DNA of 64,000 bases. Origin: Chitinophagaceae bacterium (GTDB lineage: Bacteria; Bacteroidota; Bacteroidia; Chitinophagales; Chitinophagaceae). The stretch's first letter is position 1. The number at the start of each line of letters is the position of its first letter. Both the position numbers and the translations under genes were made by a program. This document shows, one piece after another, positions 63,301-64,000 of this stretch. Where the stretch lies: the NCBI GenBank assembly GCA_019638615.1, contig JAHBTL010000024.1, positions 45,542 to 109,541 on the forward strand, in the 5' to 3' direction. Under the pieces are notes generated by a model, which was given only the letters and a program-made list of their open reading frames with translations, was not told the origin of the DNA and searched no databases.

Positions 63301-64000
63301 TTATCTGCCCTGCATTGCAGCCAGCATATTACCATATACATTGTTCAGGCTGCCCAGGTTTTTAGCCAGCAAGCCAATTTGTTCCTGAGCTTTCTTGGCG
63401 TCATCTACGCTGCCCTGCATGCTTTGCGAAGCCTGCACCAGGTTGCTGTAAAAGCCGTTCATAGCTTTCAGGTGGTTGTTGGTATCCTGTAATTCCAGTT
63501 CGTAAACAGTATTTAAAGAAGATAAATTTTTAGTAAGCGTTTGTACCTGGTCGTGGAACTGCTTGCTGGTTTCAGCAGCGTCATTAAAGCTTTTGGCAGT
63601 GCTTGCTGCACCTGCGTAAGCGTCTTTAACCTGTACCAGGGCATTGGCAGCGTCCTTGGTTTTTTGCGTATAGTCGGCAGTAGCAGCAGTGATATCCGCT
63701 ATGTTCGACATTTTTTCTACGGTGATACCCAATTTGCTGAAGTTTTCGCCTAAACGTTGCAGGTTAGCAGGGTTAATGGCTGCATCCTGTAACATTTTGT
63801 CCATAGAGGCTAATGCAGGATTTCCACCGGCAACGCCAACGCCGCCTTTAAGAGATTCTGCAATTTCTTTCATTTCACCACCGGGAGGAGGTAAAAACGC
63901 ATAGATTAAGAAGATCACCGCCTCTGTTAAAAGACCAACAGTGAGCATGATATCGGCGAATGATTTGTGTAAAATTTTGGCCCATGCGCCAAAGATTACG
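63301..64000 (-). CDS. gldL: Type IX secretion / gliding protein GldL (5' part cut off by window)
   Basis: The frame is open to the right edge (about 233 codons visible). The upstream reading VIFGAWAKILHKSFADIMLT joins MLTVGLLTEAVIFLIYAFLP, which are the cytoplasmic turn and second TM helix of GldL. A long cytoplasmic coiled-coil region follows (LVQVKDAYAGAASTAKSFN; TVYELELQDTNNHLKAMNG; GLLAKNLGSLNNVYGNMLAA). A start at the internal ATG (63948) would miss the first TM helix, so the gene must begin beyond the window, with gldK expected upstream. Confidence 0.95.
   Translation of the reverse strand, partial: VIFGAWAKILHKSFADIMLTVGLLTEAVIFLIYAFLPPPGGEMKEIAESLKGGVGVAGGNPALASMDKMLQDAAINPANLQRLGENFSKLGITVEKMSNIADITAATADYTQKTKDAANALVQVKDAYAGAASTAKSFNDAAETSKQFHDQVQTLTKNLSSLNTVYELELQDTNNHLKAMNGFYSNLVQASQSMQGSVDDAKKAQEQIGLLAKNLGSLNNVYGNMLAAMQGR

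Noticed and set aside
1-64000. CRISPR arrays, tRNA or rRNA genes
   Set aside because: No regularly spaced direct repeats, cloverleaf-like sequences or rRNA motifs were noticed by reading; a tool scan was not possible.

Overview
The window comes from a member of the Bacteroidota, most likely a Chitinophagaceae-type genome. The sequence evidence for this is SusC/SusD pairs, FecR and hybrid two-component regulators, ECF sigma factors next to TM-plus-barrel proteins, gliding/type IX secretion genes gldL-gldM-gldN, TAnnTTTG-type promoter elements, and almost no Shine-Dalgarno sequences. No tRNA, rRNA or CRISPR array was seen.

Layout. 1-3100 (minus): the 5' part of a SusC-type receptor with an STN signalling domain, preceded by its FecR anti-sigma gene; no ECF sigma gene adjoins them. 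3330-7361: a small helical (HTH-like) protein, then a cluster of M1 peptidase, HupE/UreJ-like membrane protein and DUF6702 protein. 7667-9867: an ECF sigma factor overlapping a TM/beta-barrel protein. 9969-14996: an alpha/beta hydrolase, a bile-acid:sodium-symporter homologue, and two Tat-exported proteins (Gfo/Idh/MocA oxidoreductase and ThuA). 15163-16421: a complete IS4-type insertion sequence with 15-bp inverted repeats. 16484-22718: an APC permease, an LVIVD-type lipoprotein, an AraC regulator divergent from a phytanoyl-CoA dioxygenase-like gene, and an AT-rich secreted protein of unknown family.

22800-44287 is the central feature: a polysaccharide utilisation locus. The minus-strand operon encodes SusC, SusD, a two-domain GH43 protein and a GH43-like protein. 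Divergent from it on the plus strand are a hybrid two-component sensor/regulator, GH2, GH43, a glutaminase-A/DUF4965-type protein, galactokinase, a lipoprotein aldose 1-epimerase and a GH5-like enzyme. Together they suggest capture and debranching of an arabinose- and galactose-containing glycan (arabinan, arabinogalactan or galactan side chains), followed by galactose catabolism. Between the DUF4965 gene and galK lies a decayed LacI-family remnant of about 44 codons. Two copies of a 52-53-bp palindromic repeat sit in the plus-strand gene gaps.

45311-48026 is the housekeeping operon rplM-rpsI-rpsB-tsf, in which S2 carries an unusual Gly/Arg-rich tail. 48292-53500 holds an HD-domain protein, a glutathione-independent formaldehyde dehydrogenase, and an FdhF/YdeP-type molybdopterin oxidoreductase. 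The oxidoreductase is preceded by two broken genes: a disrupted membrane-protein gene and a frameshifted DUF7009 gene. 53572-60367 carries a DUF4783 protein, gpmI, a second ECF sigma/barrel module, an unknown lipoprotein and uvrC. 60602-64000 (minus) is gldL (cut by the window edge)-gldM-gldN. Several intergenic regions hold dispersed repeats and palindromes.
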